Below, piece by piece: positions 26,487-37,837 of a stretch of DNA of 64,000 nucleotides. Origin of the DNA: Arthrobacter sp. DNA4 (lineage in GTDB: Bacteria > Actinomycetota > Actinomycetes > Actinomycetales > Micrococcaceae); the NCBI RefSeq assembly GCF_024362385.1, contig NZ_CP101466.1:1860001-1924000 (forward strand), given 5' to 3'. The position numbers and the translations under genes were made by a program. Numbering within the stretch: the first letter of the stretch is position 1; each line of letters starts with the position of its first letter. Below the pieces are notes generated by a model, which did no database searches, had not been told where the DNA came from, and saw nothing but the letters and a program-made list of their open reading frames with translations.

Positions 26487-27268
26487 ACGCAGCAGTACGC
26501 CTGGAGCCCGCCGTGGCCCATGACCCCGTGACCAACGCCGTGACCGGCACCCCGGCATCCGGTGACCCGGTGACCGGCCGGGCATCTTCGGGGCCCGCCC
26601 GGGGACTGGACCCCATCGCGGACGCCGTGCGCGCCATGGCCGCCGGGCGTCCGGTGCTGGTGGTCGACAACGAGGACCGCGAAAACGAAGGCGACATCAT
26701 CTTCGCCGCCCAGCACGCCACGCCGGCGCTGATGGGCTGGACCATCCGGTACAGCTCCGGCGTGATCTGCGTGCCGTTGACCGGGGAGCGCGCGGACGCA
26801 CTGGCACTGCCTCCCATGACGGCTGTCAACGAGGACGCGAAGGGCACTGCCTACACCGTCTCCTGCGACGCGGCCGTCGGCGTCAGCACGGGAATCTCCG
26901 CAACGGACCGGGCCCTGACCGCGCGCATCCTGGCGGACCCGCAGGCCGGTCCGGCATCCGTGACCCGGCCGGGGCATATTTTCCCGCTCCGTGCAGTTGA
27001 TGGAGGTGTGCGGGAACGCCAGGGCCACACCGAGGCCGCTGTGGACCTGTGCCGCCTGGCAGGCCTTGCACCCGTCGGGGTGATCGCGGAAGTGGTGTAC
27101 GACGACGGCGAAATGATGCGCCTGGACGGGCTCCGTTCGTTCGCAGCTGAACATGGGTGCCCCCTGATCTCCATCGAGGACCTGGTGGCGTATCTTGAAG
27201 CCGGGACCGGGGGAGCACCGGACGAGGATGCCCGGGCGGTCCCGGGTGAAGAAAAGGAGAAACGATGA
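26483..27268 (+). CDS. ribB: 3,4-dihydroxy-2-butanone-4-phosphate synthase
   Basis: Makes the four-carbon unit of riboflavin from ribulose-5-phosphate. The active-site motif [12 protein letters not shown] is present, with [26 protein letters not shown] near the C-terminal half. The start is GTG 26483 within the ribE end. The first 45 residues are a Pro/Thr/Gly-rich extension ahead of the family domain. Here ribB is a separate gene, not fused to ribA as in many actinobacteria, but the two overlap by four bases (ATGA), so they are tightly coupled. Confidence 0.92.
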   Translation: MNAAVRLEPAVAHDPVTNAVTGTPASGDPVTGRASSGPARGLDPIADAVRAMAAGRPVLVVDNEDRENEGDIIFAAQHATPALMGWTIRYSSGVICVPLTGERADALALPPMTAVNEDAKGTAYTVSCDAAVGVSTGISATDRALTARILADPQAGPASVTRPGHIFPLRAVDGGVRERQGHTEAAVDLCRLAGLAPVGVIAEVVYDDGEMMRLDGLRSFAAEHGCPLISIEDLVAYLEAGTGGAPDEDARAVPGEEKEKR

Positions 27269-27999
27269 CGGCAGCGGCAGCCAGCGACGACAGCCAGCAC
27301 AATGGTCACCGGAAGCCCCACGCGGTGTCCGGTGAAGCGCCCCATCCCGTCAGCGGAGGGCCCGTGGTGAAACTGCCCACCGCCTTTGGCGACTTCGTGG
27401 CGCAGGCGTGGACAGACCTCGTAACAGGCGTGGAGCATCTGGCCGTCAGTTCCCCCAATGCTCCCACCGACGGAAAAGCTCCCCTTGTCCGGCTGCATTC
27501 CGAGTGCCTCACCGGGGATGTCTTTGGCTCCTACCGGTGCGACTGCGGGGAACAGCTCGCCTTCGCGCTGGAGCTGATCCGGGACAACGGAGGAACCCTG
27601 CTCTACCTCCGCGGCCAGGAAGGCCGCGGCATTGGCCTGGCCAACAAGATCAAGGCCTACGCGCTGCAGGAAGCGGGCTTTGACACCGTCGAAGCCAACG
27701 AGCAGCTGGGCCTTCCCGTTGATGCCCGCTGCTACAAGGCCGCGGCCCAGATCCTCGCGGAAATGGGCCTGCATGAAGTCCGGCTGCTGAGCAACAACCC
27801 GGACAAGCAGAACAGGCTGGCCAAGGCCGGGGTGACGGTCGTGGAAATGGTTCCCACAGAGGTCCCCTCCCGCGAACAGAACATCCGGTACCTGCGCACC
27901 AAGAAGGACCGCATGGAACACCGGCTGGTGCTGGACACCCAGGTGGCTCCCGTGCCTGTGACGGCCCCCGAAACACCTTACGACCACGAGCAAGACTGA
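27265..27999 (+). CDS. ribA: GTP cyclohydrolase II
   Basis: First enzyme of the purine branch of riboflavin synthesis. The zinc site is the three-cysteine motif in [21 protein letters not shown], followed by [11 protein letters not shown] (GTP binding) and [11 protein letters not shown]. The 244-residue protein has 30-residue polar ends on both sides of the family domain. It overlaps the ribB stop and is followed by ribH after 33 bp. All catalytic motifs are complete, so it should be active as a separate enzyme. Confidence 0.93.
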   Translation: MTAAAASDDSQHNGHRKPHAVSGEAPHPVSGGPVVKLPTAFGDFVAQAWTDLVTGVEHLAVSSPNAPTDGKAPLVRLHSECLTGDVFGSYRCDCGEQLAFALELIRDNGGTLLYLRGQEGRGIGLANKIKAYALQEAGFDTVEANEQLGLPVDARCYKAAAQILAEMGLHEVRLLSNNPDKQNRLAKAGVTVVEMVPTEVPSREQNIRYLRTKKDRMEHRLVLDTQVAPVPVTAPETPYDHEQD

Positions 28000-28032
28000 C
28001 GTCTTCACGAACGAACGGAACACAAGAAACCC

Positions 28033-28521
28033 ATGAGCGGACACGGCGCCCCCGACATCGACCTCAGCACCCTCAACCCGGCTGAAACCTCGCAGCTGAA
28101 GCTGGCCATCATCGCAGCCAGCTGGCACACGCAGATCATGGATGGCCTCCTGGACGGTGCACTCCGCGCCGCCAAGGATGCCGGGATCGCCGAGCCCACC
28201 GTTCTCCGGGTTCCCGGCAGCTTCGAACTTCCCGTGGCCGCCGCGCGGCTGGCACCGCACTTTGACGCCGTGGTGGCCCTCGGCGTCGTGATCCGCGGCG
28301 GCACGCCGCACTTCGACTACGTCTGCCAGGCTGCGACGTCGGGCCTCACCGACGTCAGCGTCTCCACCGGCGTGCCGGTGGGCTTCGGCGTGCTCACCTG
28401 CGACAACGAACAGCAGGGCCTGGACCGCGCCGGCCTGCCCGGCTCCAAGGAAGATAAGGGCCACGAGGCCGTCACCGCGGCACTGGCCACCGCCGTCGTC
28501 CTCAAGCAATACCGCAGCTAA
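28033..28521 (+). CDS. ribH: 6,7-dimethyl-8-ribityllumazine synthase
   Basis: Joins the ribB and ribD products to form lumazine, the substrate of ribE. The 162-residue protein shows [45 protein letters not shown] and [16 protein letters not shown]. The last gene of the riboflavin cluster; a hairpin follows at 28537. Confidence 0.95.
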   Translation: MSGHGAPDIDLSTLNPAETSQLKLAIIAASWHTQIMDGLLDGALRAAKDAGIAEPTVLRVPGSFELPVAAARLAPHFDAVVALGVVIRGGTPHFDYVCQAATSGLTDVSVSTGVPVGFGVLTCDNEQQGLDRAGLPGSKEDKGHEAVTAALATAVVLKQYRS

Positions 28522-28536
28522 GCGGCACCCCGCTGC

Positions 28537-28572
28537 ACGGGCGCGGTGTGTATTCCCTCACATCGCGCCCGT
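28537..28572 (+). terminator. Hairpin terminator after ribH
   Basis: Inverted repeat with outer arms ACGGGCGCG and CGCGCCCGT and a few further pairs toward the loop, 15 bases after the ribH stop. It separates riboflavin from histidine genes. Confidence 0.6.
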
Positions 28573-28625
28573 CATGCAACCGCCCGGGAAGCGCCCCCAC
28601 GGCCGCAGCAAGTAGGCTGGAGGGC

Positions 28626-28889
28626 GTGAAGAATTTCGAGACGCTGTTCGCTGAGCTCAGCGAGAAGGCAGCCACCCGCCCGGAAGGCTCCCGCACCGTC
28701 GCTGAATTGGAGTCCGGTGTTCACGGCATCGGCAAAAAAGTCGTTGAGGAAGCAGCCGAAGTATGGATGGCTGCCGAATATGAATCCGATGAAGCTGCGG
28801 CCGAGGAAATCTCCCAGCTGTTGTACCACCTGCAGGTTCTGATGCTCGCAAAAGGCCTGACCCTGGAAGACGTCTACAAGCATCTGTAG
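28626..28889 (+). CDS. hisE: Phosphoribosyl-ATP diphosphatase
   Basis: Second step of histidine synthesis, hydrolysing PR-ATP to PR-AMP. The 87-residue protein is all helical with the MazG-like metal motif [15 protein letters not shown] and [25 protein letters not shown] 28626 gives the usual family start ([14 protein letters not shown]). In this genome hisE and hisI are separate genes. hisG follows after 79 bp. Confidence 0.93.
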   Translation: MKNFETLFAELSEKAATRPEGSRTVAELESGVHGIGKKVVEEAAEVWMAAEYESDEAAAEEISQLLYHLQVLMLAKGLTLEDVYKHL

Positions 28890-28968
28890 CCACCGGTACG
28901 CTCTGCCGCGGCCTCCTGTGGCCTGCATTGCCTGATAACCCAGACCTTCCACCCAGAAAGAATTTCCC

Positions 28969-29829
28969 ATGCTGCGAGTAGCCGTTCCCAACAAGGGCTC
29001 CCTGTCCGAAGCCGCCTCCGCCATGCTCTCCGAAGCCGGATACCGCCAGCGGCGCGACAGCCGCGAGCTGGTCATGGTTGACCCCGACAACGACATTGAG
29101 TTCTTCTTCCTCCGCCCCCGCGACATCGCGGTATACGTGGGCCGGGGAACGCTCGACGTCGGCATCACCGGCCGCGACCTGCTGCTGGACGCCGAGGTGG
29201 AAGCCGAAGAACTGCTTCCACTGGGCTTCGCCGCCTCCACGTTCCGCTTTGCGGGCCCGGTGGGCGATTTCAGTTCCGCCGCCGAGCTCGAAGGCAAGCG
29301 CCTTGCCACCAGTTACGACGGATTGCTGCGCAACTACCTGGCAGAACGCGGCATCAATGCCAAGGTGGTCCGGCTCGACGGCGCCGTTGAATCCTCCGTG
29401 CGCCTCGGCGTCGCGGACGCCATCGCCGACGTCGTGGAAACCGGCAACACCCTCAAGGCCGCCGGCATGGAAATCTTCGGCGAACCCATCCTCAAATCCG
29501 AAGCCGTCCTGATCCGGCGCACCGGCGCCGGCTGAGCCGCCAACGGCACGGCCAAGGAGATCGAGGTCCTCATCCGCCGCCTCCAGGGCGTCCTGGTGGC
29601 GCGCCAGTACGTCCTGATGGACTACGACATCCGCAAGGAACTCGTGGAGAAGGCCGCCAGCCTGACTCCCGGCCTCGAATCGCCCACCGTCTCCCCGCTG
29701 CGGGACTCCGACTGGGTAGCCGTCCGGTCCATGGTGCCCAAGAAGGAAACCAACCGGATCATGGATGAACTGTACGACCTGGGCGCCCGCGCCATTTTGG
29801 TCAGCAGCATCCACGCCTGCCGCATCTGA
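28969..29829 (+). pseudogene. hisG: ATP phosphoribosyltransferase with in-frame TGA at codon 189
   Basis: First enzyme of histidine synthesis (long form), 286 residues if the internal stop is read through. The N-terminal part starts [20 protein letters not shown] and has the PRPP-binding region [26 protein letters not shown]. After RRTGAG comes TGA at 29533-29535; the same frame continues with ANGTAKEIEVLIRRLQGVLVARQYVLMDYDIRKEL and the C-terminal regulatory domain to SSIHACRI. The rest is intact, and no frameshift is needed. The stop removes the end of the catalytic core and the allosteric domain, so the product should be inactive unless the stop is an error or is read through. Confidence 0.88.
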
Positions 29830-29869
29830 TCAACGGCTTCCCCAGCACCACCGAATACCAGGAGTTCCC

Positions 29870-30646
29870 ATGGCAGTAGCAGTACGGGTCATTCCCTGCC
29901 TTGATGTCGACGCCGGGCGCGTCGTCAAGGGCGTCAACTTCGAGGGCCTCCGCGATGCCGGCGACCCCGTGGAACTCGCCCACCGCTACGACAACGCCGG
30001 CGCCGACGAACTGACCTTCCTCGACGTCACCGCGTCGTCCGGTAACCGGGAGACCACGTTCGACGTCGTCCGGCGCACCGCCGAGGAAGTCTTCATCCCG
30101 CTCACCGTTGGCGGCGGCGTCCGTGGGGTGGCCGAGGTGGACAAGCTCCTGCGCTACGGCGCGGACAAAGCCTCCATCAACACCGCGGCCGTGGCGCGCC
30201 CGGACGTCATCGACGAGATCACCCGGCACTTCGGTTCCCAGGTGCTGGTCCTGTCCGTCGACGCCCGCCGGACGCGCCCGGGATCCCGGCCCACGCCGTC
30301 GGGCTTCGAAGTGACCACCCACGGCGGCCGCACCGGCACCGGGATCGACGCCATCGAATGGGCCAGGGAAGCAGCCGACCGCGGCGTCGGGGAGATCCTG
30401 CTGAACTCCATCGATGCCGACGGCACCAAGGACGGGTTCGACCTCGAACTCATCAAGCTGGTCCGGGCCGCCGTCAGGGTCCCCATCATCGCCTCCGGCG
30501 GCGCGGGGGAGCCGGCGCACTTCCCGCCCGCCGTCGAGGCCGGCGCGGACGCCGTCCTGGCTGCGTCAATTTTCCACTGGGGCCCGGACAACATGATGTC
30601 CCAGGTCAAGGACGCCATCCGCGAGGCAGGCTTCGAAGTCAGGTAG
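29870..30646 (+). CDS. hisF: Imidazole glycerol phosphate synthase cyclase subunit
   Basis: TIM-barrel cyclase that uses ammonia from HisH to form imidazole glycerol phosphate and AICAR. The 258-residue product has both catalytic aspartates, in [14 protein letters not shown] and [12 protein letters not shown], plus the phosphate-binding GGGVRGV and the SGGAGE loop. It follows hisG by 40 bp. hisH and hisA are not in the window. Confidence 0.95.
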   Translation: MAVAVRVIPCLDVDAGRVVKGVNFEGLRDAGDPVELAHRYDNAGADELTFLDVTASSGNRETTFDVVRRTAEEVFIPLTVGGGVRGVAEVDKLLRYGADKASINTAAVARPDVIDEITRHFGSQVLVLSVDARRTRPGSRPTPSGFEVTTHGGRTGTGIDAIEWAREAADRGVGEILLNSIDADGTKDGFDLELIKLVRAAVRVPIIASGGAGEPAHFPPAVEAGADAVLAASIFHWGPDNMMSQVKDAIREAGFEVR

Positions 30647-30792
30647 TCCCCACCGCCCCTTAACCTCGCAAGTCCGCACCGCCTCCCTGCCCTCGCAAGC
30701 TCGGGCTGGGGCCCTCGCCGGAGCGGCTCCTCGGCCAGGGAACCCCGCGGGCGTGGGCCCACCTTCGCCCACCCTGGTCAGCGACCTTGTTT

Positions 30793-31437
30793 CTACAGTC
30801 CTACTTCGGCTGACTGGAGAAGGGCTACGGCGTCCGGCTGGCCTTCGAACGTGACCAGGGCGTGGCGGGTGCGGCCATGGGCGTGCATCAGCAGTTCGCC
30901 CGGCTCGCCGACGATGGCCACCGAAACGGGCGCGCGCTTGGCCACGTGCCTCGGCCCGGACGGGCGGACCAGGACAATGCCAAGGTCCACGCCGCGGTAG
31001 AGAATGGCGGCGCGTTTAACCAGTTCGTCCCAGAGCGCGTCCGAGTAGGCCTCGTCCAGTGCCCGGGGGGCCCACCGGTCCACGGCGCGCCGGACGTCCT
31101 CCGTGTGCACGAAGTACTCGATCAGGTTGGCGCTTTCGTCCAGCGCCCGGATGCTCATCGGGGAGAGGGCCGGCGGCCCGGCGCGGAAGGTGTTCACCAG
31201 CCGGGCGTAGTCCTCGTTGCTGGTGAGCTTGGCGGCCAGCTTTGCGGTGGCCTGGTCCGAGGCCTTGGCCAGGCGCTTGATGATCAAACCGAGCCCGACG
31301 GCGGCCTTCCGCTCGCGCAGGTACAGGTGCGCGGCAAGGTCCCTGGTACGCCAGCCCTTGCACAGCGTGGGCGCATCAGGGCCGGCCGCAAGCAGGGTTT
31401 CGGCCAGGACTTCTCGGGACGGTTCGACGAAATGCAT
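30793..31437 (-). CDS. TIGR03085-type metal-binding protein (DinB/maleylpyruvate isomerase-like)
   Basis: 214-residue protein of the actinobacterial TIGR03085 family, related to the DinB/mycothiol-dependent maleylpyruvate isomerase fold. The N-terminal helix [26 protein letters not shown] and [14 protein letters not shown] contain a conserved-looking His. [13 protein letters not shown] supplies another. ATG 31437 gives a typical start; the open frame runs further upstream in poor sequence. It is transcribed against the surrounding his/trp genes, sitting between hisF and hisI. Function unknown; a mycothiol-related role is only an inference. Confidence 0.72.
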   Translation of the reverse strand: MHFVEPSREVLAETLLAAGPDAPTLCKGWRTRDLAAHLYLRERKAAVGLGLIIKRLAKASDQATAKLAAKLTSNEDYARLVNTFRAGPPALSPMSIRALDESANLIEYFVHTEDVRRAVDRWAPRALDEAYSDALWDELVKRAAILYRGVDLGIVLVRPSGPRHVAKRAPVSVAIVGEPGELLMHAHGRTRHALVTFEGQPDAVALLQSAEVGL

Positions 31438-31549
31438 CACTTGTGAAACTAGCACGAGTGGTGTGGAGTTGGGCAGCACTGCGGCGGCCGGTGGCGTGCC
31501 GTTGTTCACAACAGGAGACCGGCCCGGCGGAGGCACTAGACTTGACCCG

Positions 31550-32005
31550 ATGTCTGAGCAGCCAACCCCCGTCCAAACCGCAGGATCCGCCGTGTCCGCT
31601 CCCGTGCAGTCCGTGCCGGCGCCGTCCGTTGAATCCGCCCCGCCGGCAAGCCCGCTTCCCGAGGAGGTGGCCGCCGCGCTCAAGCGCGACGGCGCAGGCC
31701 TGGTGGCCGCTGTGGTGCAGCAGTACGACACGAACGAAGTGCTCATGCTTGGCTGGATGGACGACGAAGCCCTCCACCGCACCATGACCACCGGCCGCGT
31801 GACGTTCTACTCCCGCTCCCGCCAGGAGTACTGGCGCAAGGGGGACACCTCGGGGCACGTCCAGTGGGTCAAATCCGTGGCCATGGACTGCGACGGCGAC
31901 GCACTGCTGGTGCGCGTCGACCAGGTGGGCGCCGCCTGCCACACCGGCACCCGAACCTGCTTCGACGGCAGGGACCTCGACGTGGTGGCCGGTCAGGCAG
32001 GGTAG
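31550..32005 (+). CDS. hisI: Phosphoribosyl-AMP cyclohydrolase
   Basis: Third step of histidine synthesis. The zinc- and magnesium-binding residues lie in [27 protein letters not shown], with the family motif [17 protein letters not shown]. The 151-residue product has an additional 35-residue Pro/Ala/Val-rich N-terminus. It is followed by a hairpin and trpE. Confidence 0.94.
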   Translation: MSEQPTPVQTAGSAVSAPVQSVPAPSVESAPPASPLPEEVAAALKRDGAGLVAAVVQQYDTNEVLMLGWMDDEALHRTMTTGRVTFYSRSRQEYWRKGDTSGHVQWVKSVAMDCDGDALLVRVDQVGAACHTGTRTCFDGRDLDVVAGQAG

Positions 32006-32072
32006 GCGGCAGCGACAGCCCGGCCGGCGTTTCCACCCGGCGGCGGCCATCCCAGCAAAGCACAACCAAGGT

Positions 32073-32094
32073 GCCGGCAACGCCGGCCCTTTTT
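32073..32094 (+). terminator. Terminator hairpin just before trpE
   Basis: Perfect six-base arms GCCGGC with an AAC loop, followed by CC and five T residues. It ends only 26 bases before the trpE start. It can terminate hisI transcripts or act as an attenuator of trpE; I see no leader peptide with tandem Trp codons and a usable start. Confidence 0.65.
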
Positions 32095-32119
32095 GAAGAA
32101 CAGGCGGACAAGCACAGCC

Positions 32120-33682
32120 ATGCAGGACCTCGGAACCATCAGCCCAAGCCTTGAGGAGTTCCGGGAACTCGCCGGCCACAGCCGCGTCATTCCCGTCCGG
32201 CTCAAGGTCCTCGCCGACGCCGAAACCCCCATCGGCCTGTACCGGAAGCTGGCCCAGGGGCAGCCCGGCACCTTCCTCATGGAATCGGCCGCCGTAGGCG
32301 GAGCCTGGTCACGCTACTCCTTCATCGGTGCCAAATCCCGCGCCACGCTGACCACCAAGGACGGCCAGGCGCACTGGCTGGGCGAGCCGCCCGCCGGGGT
32401 GCCGGTCAGCGGCAGTCCGGTGGAAGCCATCCGCGACACCATCGATGCCCTGCGCACTGACCGGTTCGAGGGGCTGCCGCCGTTCACCTCCGGCCTGGTG
32501 GGCTTCCTCGGCTGGGAAACCGTCCGGCACTGGGAGCGGCTGGTCAGTCCGCCGGAGGACGATCTGCACCTGCCCGAGATGGCCCTGAACCTGGTCACGG
32601 ACATGGCGGTGCACGACAACGTTGACGGTACGGTCCTGCTGATCGCCAATGCCATCAACTTCGACAACAGCTCCGAGCGCGTCGATGAGGCCTGGCACGA
32701 CGCCGTGGCCCGGGTCAAGGAACTCCTGGCCAGGATCAGCGCCCCCGTGGTGCAGCCCGTGTCCGTGCTGGCACCTGCTGCCCTGGACTTCGCCTCGAGC
32801 GTCCAGGAACGCTGGGACGAAGCCGAATACCTGGCAGCCCTTGACCGCGGCAAGGAAGCCATCGTCGACGGCGAAGTCTTCCAGGTGGTGATCTCGCGCC
32901 GCTTCGAGATGGAGTGCAAGGCGTCCGCCCTTGACGTCTACCGCGTGCTCCGCAACACCAACCCCAGCCCCTACATGTACATTTTCAGCCTCGAAGACGC
33001 CGAGGGCCGCGAATACTCCATCGTCGGGTCCTCCCCGGAAGCGCTGGTGACGGTCACGGGCGAGGAAGTCATCACCCACCCCATCGCCGGCTCCCGCCCC
33101 CGCGGCAAGACGGTCGAAGCGGACAAGGCCCTGGCCGAGGAACTGCTGGCGGACCAGAAGGAACGCGCCGAGCACCTGATGCTGGTGGACCTGTCCCGCA
33201 ACGACCTCTCCAAGGTCTGCGTTGCCGGCACGGTGGATGTCACCCAGTTCATGGAGGTGGAGCGCTTCAGCCACATCATGCACCTGGTATCCACCGTGGT
33301 GGGGCAGCTCGCTCCGCAGGCCAAGGCTTACGACGTCCTGAAGGCCACGTTCCCGGCCGGCACGCTCTCCGGAGCCCCCAAGCCCAGGGCGCTGCGCCTG
33401 CTCGATGAGCTGGAACCGCACCGCCGCGGCATCTACGGCGGCGTGGTGGGCTACCTCGACTTCGCCGGGGACATGGACATGGCCATCGCCATCAGGTCGG
33501 CGCTGATCCGGGAAGGGCGCGCCTACGTCCAGGCCGGCGGCGGCATCGTGGCGGACTCGGTGAACCCCACCGAGGCCATAGAAACCGTCAACAAGGCCGC
33601 CGCCCCGCTGCGCGCAGTCCACACCGCCGGATCGCTGCACAACATTTCCGCGGAATCCCTGCCCGGCGGGACGGACTCCTGA
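32120..33682 (+). CDS. trpE: Anthranilate synthase component I
   Basis: Converts chorismate and ammonia/glutamine to anthranilate. The 520-residue protein has the tryptophan-feedback site ESAAVGGAWSRYSFIG and the chorismate-binding core: PSPYMYIF, DLSRNDLSKV, the GTLSGAPKPRALRLLDELE motif and RAYVQAGGGIVADS. trpG is absent from the window. The stop overlaps the start of the following membrane-protein gene. It heads the trpE-C-B-A order typical for this group. Confidence 0.95.
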   Translation: MQDLGTISPSLEEFRELAGHSRVIPVRLKVLADAETPIGLYRKLAQGQPGTFLMESAAVGGAWSRYSFIGAKSRATLTTKDGQAHWLGEPPAGVPVSGSPVEAIRDTIDALRTDRFEGLPPFTSGLVGFLGWETVRHWERLVSPPEDDLHLPEMALNLVTDMAVHDNVDGTVLLIANAINFDNSSERVDEAWHDAVARVKELLARISAPVVQPVSVLAPAALDFASSVQERWDEAEYLAALDRGKEAIVDGEVFQVVISRRFEMECKASALDVYRVLRNTNPSPYMYIFSLEDAEGREYSIVGSSPEALVTVTGEEVITHPIAGSRPRGKTVEADKALAEELLADQKERAEHLMLVDLSRNDLSKVCVAGTVDVTQFMEVERFSHIMHLVSTVVGQLAPQAKAYDVLKATFPAGTLSGAPKPRALRLLDELEPHRRGIYGGVVGYLDFAGDMDMAIAIRSALIREGRAYVQAGGGIVADSVNPTEAIETVNKAAAPLRAVHTAGSLHNISAESLPGGTDS

Positions 33683-34335
33683 TGCCGGATTCCGGAGTAA
33701 CTGCGGGCAAGGCCGGCAAAGCAGGCAAGGCGCGGAAGAACCGCGGCACGCCGGTGTGGGCACGCAAGTCGACGCTGGTGATGCTGATCGCCCTCCTCGC
33801 GCTGGCCGCCTTCGGCACCACCACCCAGACCTGGATGACTGCCACCCTGGACCCCAATCAGGTCGGCCAGGCTGCCGCCACCCAAAGTGCCATCCAGGTG
33901 CAGGGCAGCAAGGCCGCCACCACCGTCACGGCCCTGGCCCTAGTGGCCCTTGCCGGGGGACTGGCAGCTGCCATCGCCGGCAGGATCGCACGGTGGGTCA
34001 TCACCGCCATCATCGTCCTGGCCTCAGCCGGTGTGGTCACCGCCGCGGCAACGGTCCTGGCCGACCCGCTCTCGGCCGCGCAGGGAACCATTGCAGGCGC
34101 CACCGGGATCTCCGGCAGCCAGGCGCATGTGGAGCTCACCCCCTTTCCGGTACTCGCCGTCGTCGCCGGCTGCCTGTTGGCGCTGGCAGCCCTCCTGATC
34201 CTGCCGGCGTCCCGTTACTGGAAGACGCGCACCAAATATGACGCGCCCGGCGCCGCGGGAACCGCTGCAGCGGCGGGACCGGTGGACGAGATTGACAGCT
34301 GGGACCGGCTTTCCCGCGGCGAGGACCCAACGTAA
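33682..34335 (+). CDS. TIGR02234-like Trp biosynthesis-associated membrane protein
   Basis: 217-residue membrane protein with four hydrophobic segments: residues about 33-50 (STLVMLIALLALAAFG), 75-95, 105-125 and 155-175. The basic N-terminal tail and the acidic C-terminal DEIDSWDRLSRGEDPT are cytoplasmic-like. It overlaps trpE by one base (TGATG), and this family is known for its place between trpE and trpC in actinobacteria. Its function is unknown; the position suggests an indirect link to tryptophan metabolism. Confidence 0.8.
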   Translation: MPDSGVTAGKAGKAGKARKNRGTPVWARKSTLVMLIALLALAAFGTTTQTWMTATLDPNQVGQAAATQSAIQVQGSKAATTVTALALVALAGGLAAAIAGRIARWVITAIIVLASAGVVTAAATVLADPLSAAQGTIAGATGISGSQAHVELTPFPVLAVVAGCLLALAALLILPASRYWKTRTKYDAPGAAGTAAAAGPVDEIDSWDRLSRGEDPT

Positions 34336-34440
34336 GGCCTGTGGCCGCCACCGCCGGCACGGGCGTCGGGCCCGGCGGTACGCGGTCGGCGGCCAAAAAA
34401 TGGCAGAATGTAAGCAGTATCCACCCTGAGGAGATTTTCC

Positions 34441-34728
34441 ATGAGCAAAGCACCTGCGTCCGTTTCCAAGTCCGGCACCCGCCAGGTCGCCCCGGGCGCC
34501 ATTGACCACAGCCAGGAACTGGGCCACGGCAACAGCCCGGCAGCATGGACCTGCGTCATCGTCATGCTCGTCGGCGCGCTCATCGCAGCCATCGCCTTCG
34601 TTATCGCCAGCACCCCCATCTTCATTGGCGGCGCCGTTGTCATGGTCATCGGCCTGATCCTCGGTTACGTCATGCGCAAAGCAGGCTACGGCGTCGAAGG
34701 CAGCAAGCTGAAGAACTCCGGCCACTGA
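34441..34728 (+). CDS. HGxxPAAW-motif membrane protein
   Basis: 95-residue protein with the HGNSPAAW signature that defines a small actinobacterial family, followed by two hydrophobic segments (about residues 38-60 and 63-82). The first 30 residues are polar. It is preceded by a GAGGAG ribosome-binding site, and its stop overlaps trpC (TGATG). The gene is part of the trp cluster; the function is unknown. Confidence 0.85.
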   Translation: MSKAPASVSKSGTRQVAPGAIDHSQELGHGNSPAAWTCVIVMLVGALIAAIAFVIASTPIFIGGAVVMVIGLILGYVMRKAGYGVEGSKLKNSGH

Positions 34729-35549
34729 TGGCGACTGTTCTCGACGACATCAACGCCGGTGTCAGGGAGGATATGGAGGCCAGGAAGCGGCTCGTTTCCC
34801 TGGCTGAGCTGAAGGACCTGGCCCAGGCAGCGACACCCGCCCGCGACGCGTGGGCGGCCCTCGGCGGAACCTCCCCAACCCGGGAACAGCTGAAAGTCAT
34901 CGCCGAAATCAAGCGCCGCAGCCCCTCCAAGGGCGATCTCGCCAGCATCGGAGATCCGGCGTCGCTCGCCCGGCAGTACGCCGACGGCGGTGCCTCCGTC
35001 ATCAGCGTCCTCACCGAACAGCGCCGCTTCAACGGGTCGCTGGCCGACCTCGACGCCGTGCGCGCCGCCGTCGACATCCCGCTGCTGCGCAAGGACTTCA
35101 CGCTCGACGAGTACCAGATCTGGGAGGCCCGTGCCCACGGTGCCGACCTCATCCTGCTCATCGTGGCCGCGCTTTCGGACGCGCAGCTCACCGAGTTCAG
35201 CGCCCTCAGCCGCGAGCTCGGCATGAACGTGCTGGTGGAGACGCACACGGAGGAAGAAATCGAGCGGGCCATCGCGGCCAACGCCCGGATCATCGGCGTC
35301 AACGTGCGCAACCTGAAGACGCTCGACGTCGACCGTTCGGTTTTTGCCTCACTGGCAGGAATGATCCCCGCCGAGGCTGTCGTGGTTGCCGAATCAGGCG
35401 TCCGCGACGCGGACGACGTCACGCACTACGCCGCCAGCGGCGCCAACGCCATCCTGGTGGGCGAGGCCCTGGTAAGCCACGCCACGCCGCGGGAACGCAT
35501 CGCCGAGTTCACTGCCGCCGGCGCCGCCGCCATCGCTGCCCGCAGCTAA
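34728..35549 (+). CDS. trpC: Indole-3-glycerol phosphate synthase
   Basis: TIM-barrel decarboxylase/cyclase of tryptophan synthesis. The 273-residue product shows VIAEIKRRSPSKGDL (catalytic Lys), the SVLTEQRRFNGSL region, LLRKDFTLDEYQI and VAESGVRDADDV. It begins at ATG 34728, sharing a base with the upstream stop. 122 bp separate it from trpB. Confidence 0.95.
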   Translation: MATVLDDINAGVREDMEARKRLVSLAELKDLAQAATPARDAWAALGGTSPTREQLKVIAEIKRRSPSKGDLASIGDPASLARQYADGGASVISVLTEQRRFNGSLADLDAVRAAVDIPLLRKDFTLDEYQIWEARAHGADLILLIVAALSDAQLTEFSALSRELGMNVLVETHTEEEIERAIAANARIIGVNVRNLKTLDVDRSVFASLAGMIPAEAVVVAESGVRDADDVTHYAASGANAILVGEALVSHATPRERIAEFTAAGAAAIAARS

Positions 35550-35670
35550 GGCACGCCCCATCCTGCCTCCTGCTGGGCAGCAGTACGTTGCCCCGCAGGA
35601 CAGGCACCCGTTCCGGCCCGGTACCGGAAATGCACACTTTTGACCACCAACTTCGAACAGGACAGGACTG

Positions 35671-36986
<1,316 letters not shown>

Positions 36987-36990
<4 letters not shown>

Positions 36991-37835
36991 GCAGCGCAGA
37001 CATCGCCAACCAGGCAGAGACGGCCAGCAAGTCGGCAGCAGCGATCGACAGGGCCCGTTCCCAGGGGCGCTCGGCGCTCATCGGCTACCTTCCCGCCGGC
37101 TACCCCAGCGTGGAGGAAACCATCGCCGCAGGCATCGCCCTGGCGGAGAACGGAGCCGACCTGATCGAAATCGGCATCCCCTACTCCGATCCGGTCATGG
37201 ACGGCCAGGTCATCCAGGCCGCCACCACCGAGGCCCTGGCCAAGGGCTTCCACGTCAGCCAGGTCTTCGACGTCGTCGCCGGCATCACCAGCAGGACCGA
37301 CGCCGCCGTCCTGGTCATGACCTACTGGAACCCCGTGGTCCGCATGGGCGTGGATGAGTTCTCGCGCCGGCTCGCCGAAGCCGGTGGCGCCGGGCTCATC
37401 ACCCCGGACCTCATTCCGGACGAGGCCGCCGAGTGGATGGCAGCCTCTGACAAGTACGGCCTGGACCGGGTGTTCCTGGTGGCACCGTCCTCCACGCCGG
37501 AGCGCATGCAGCGCACCGTGGACGCGAGCCGCGGCTTCGTCTACGCCGTGTCCATCATGGGCGTCACGGGCGCACGGACATCCGTCAGCACGGCCGCCAA
37601 GGATGTTGTGGCAGCCGCGCACGGTGCAGGCGCCGAACGCGTCTGCGTGGGCCTTGGCGTCTCCACCGCGGACCAGGTCCGCGAAATCGCAGCCTACGCC
37701 GAAGGCGTCATCGTGGGCACGGCACTGGTGGCCGCCCTCCGCGACGGGGGAGTGGACGCCGTCGGCGCCCTCACCAAGGACCTCGCCACCGGGCTGGCCC
37801 TGGAATCCGGCCTCAAGCAGGAAACCGGGGCGTAG
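36987..37835 (+). CDS. trpA: Tryptophan synthase alpha chain
   Basis: Cleaves indole-3-glycerol phosphate to indole, channelled to TrpB. The 282-residue TIM barrel has the catalytic Glu in [16 protein letters not shown] and the catalytic Asp in the loop after it, with SIMGVTGAR and [11 protein letters not shown] for phosphate binding. Start is GTG 36987, overlapping trpB. Two bases separate its stop from lgt. Confidence 0.96.
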
Positions 37836-37837
37836 CC

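Noticed and set aside
29533-29535. TGA in hisG as a selenocysteine or reassigned codon
   Set aside because: Many genes here end in TGA (for example trpE, trpC, fmt), so TGA is a normal stop. HisG has no cysteine/selenocysteine at this place and no hairpin-like insertion element was apparent.
31864-32111. Trp leader peptide before trpE
   Set aside because: A TGG TGG pair occurs in the second frame of the hisI end, but there is no start codon with a ribosome site and the frame runs through the terminator hairpin.
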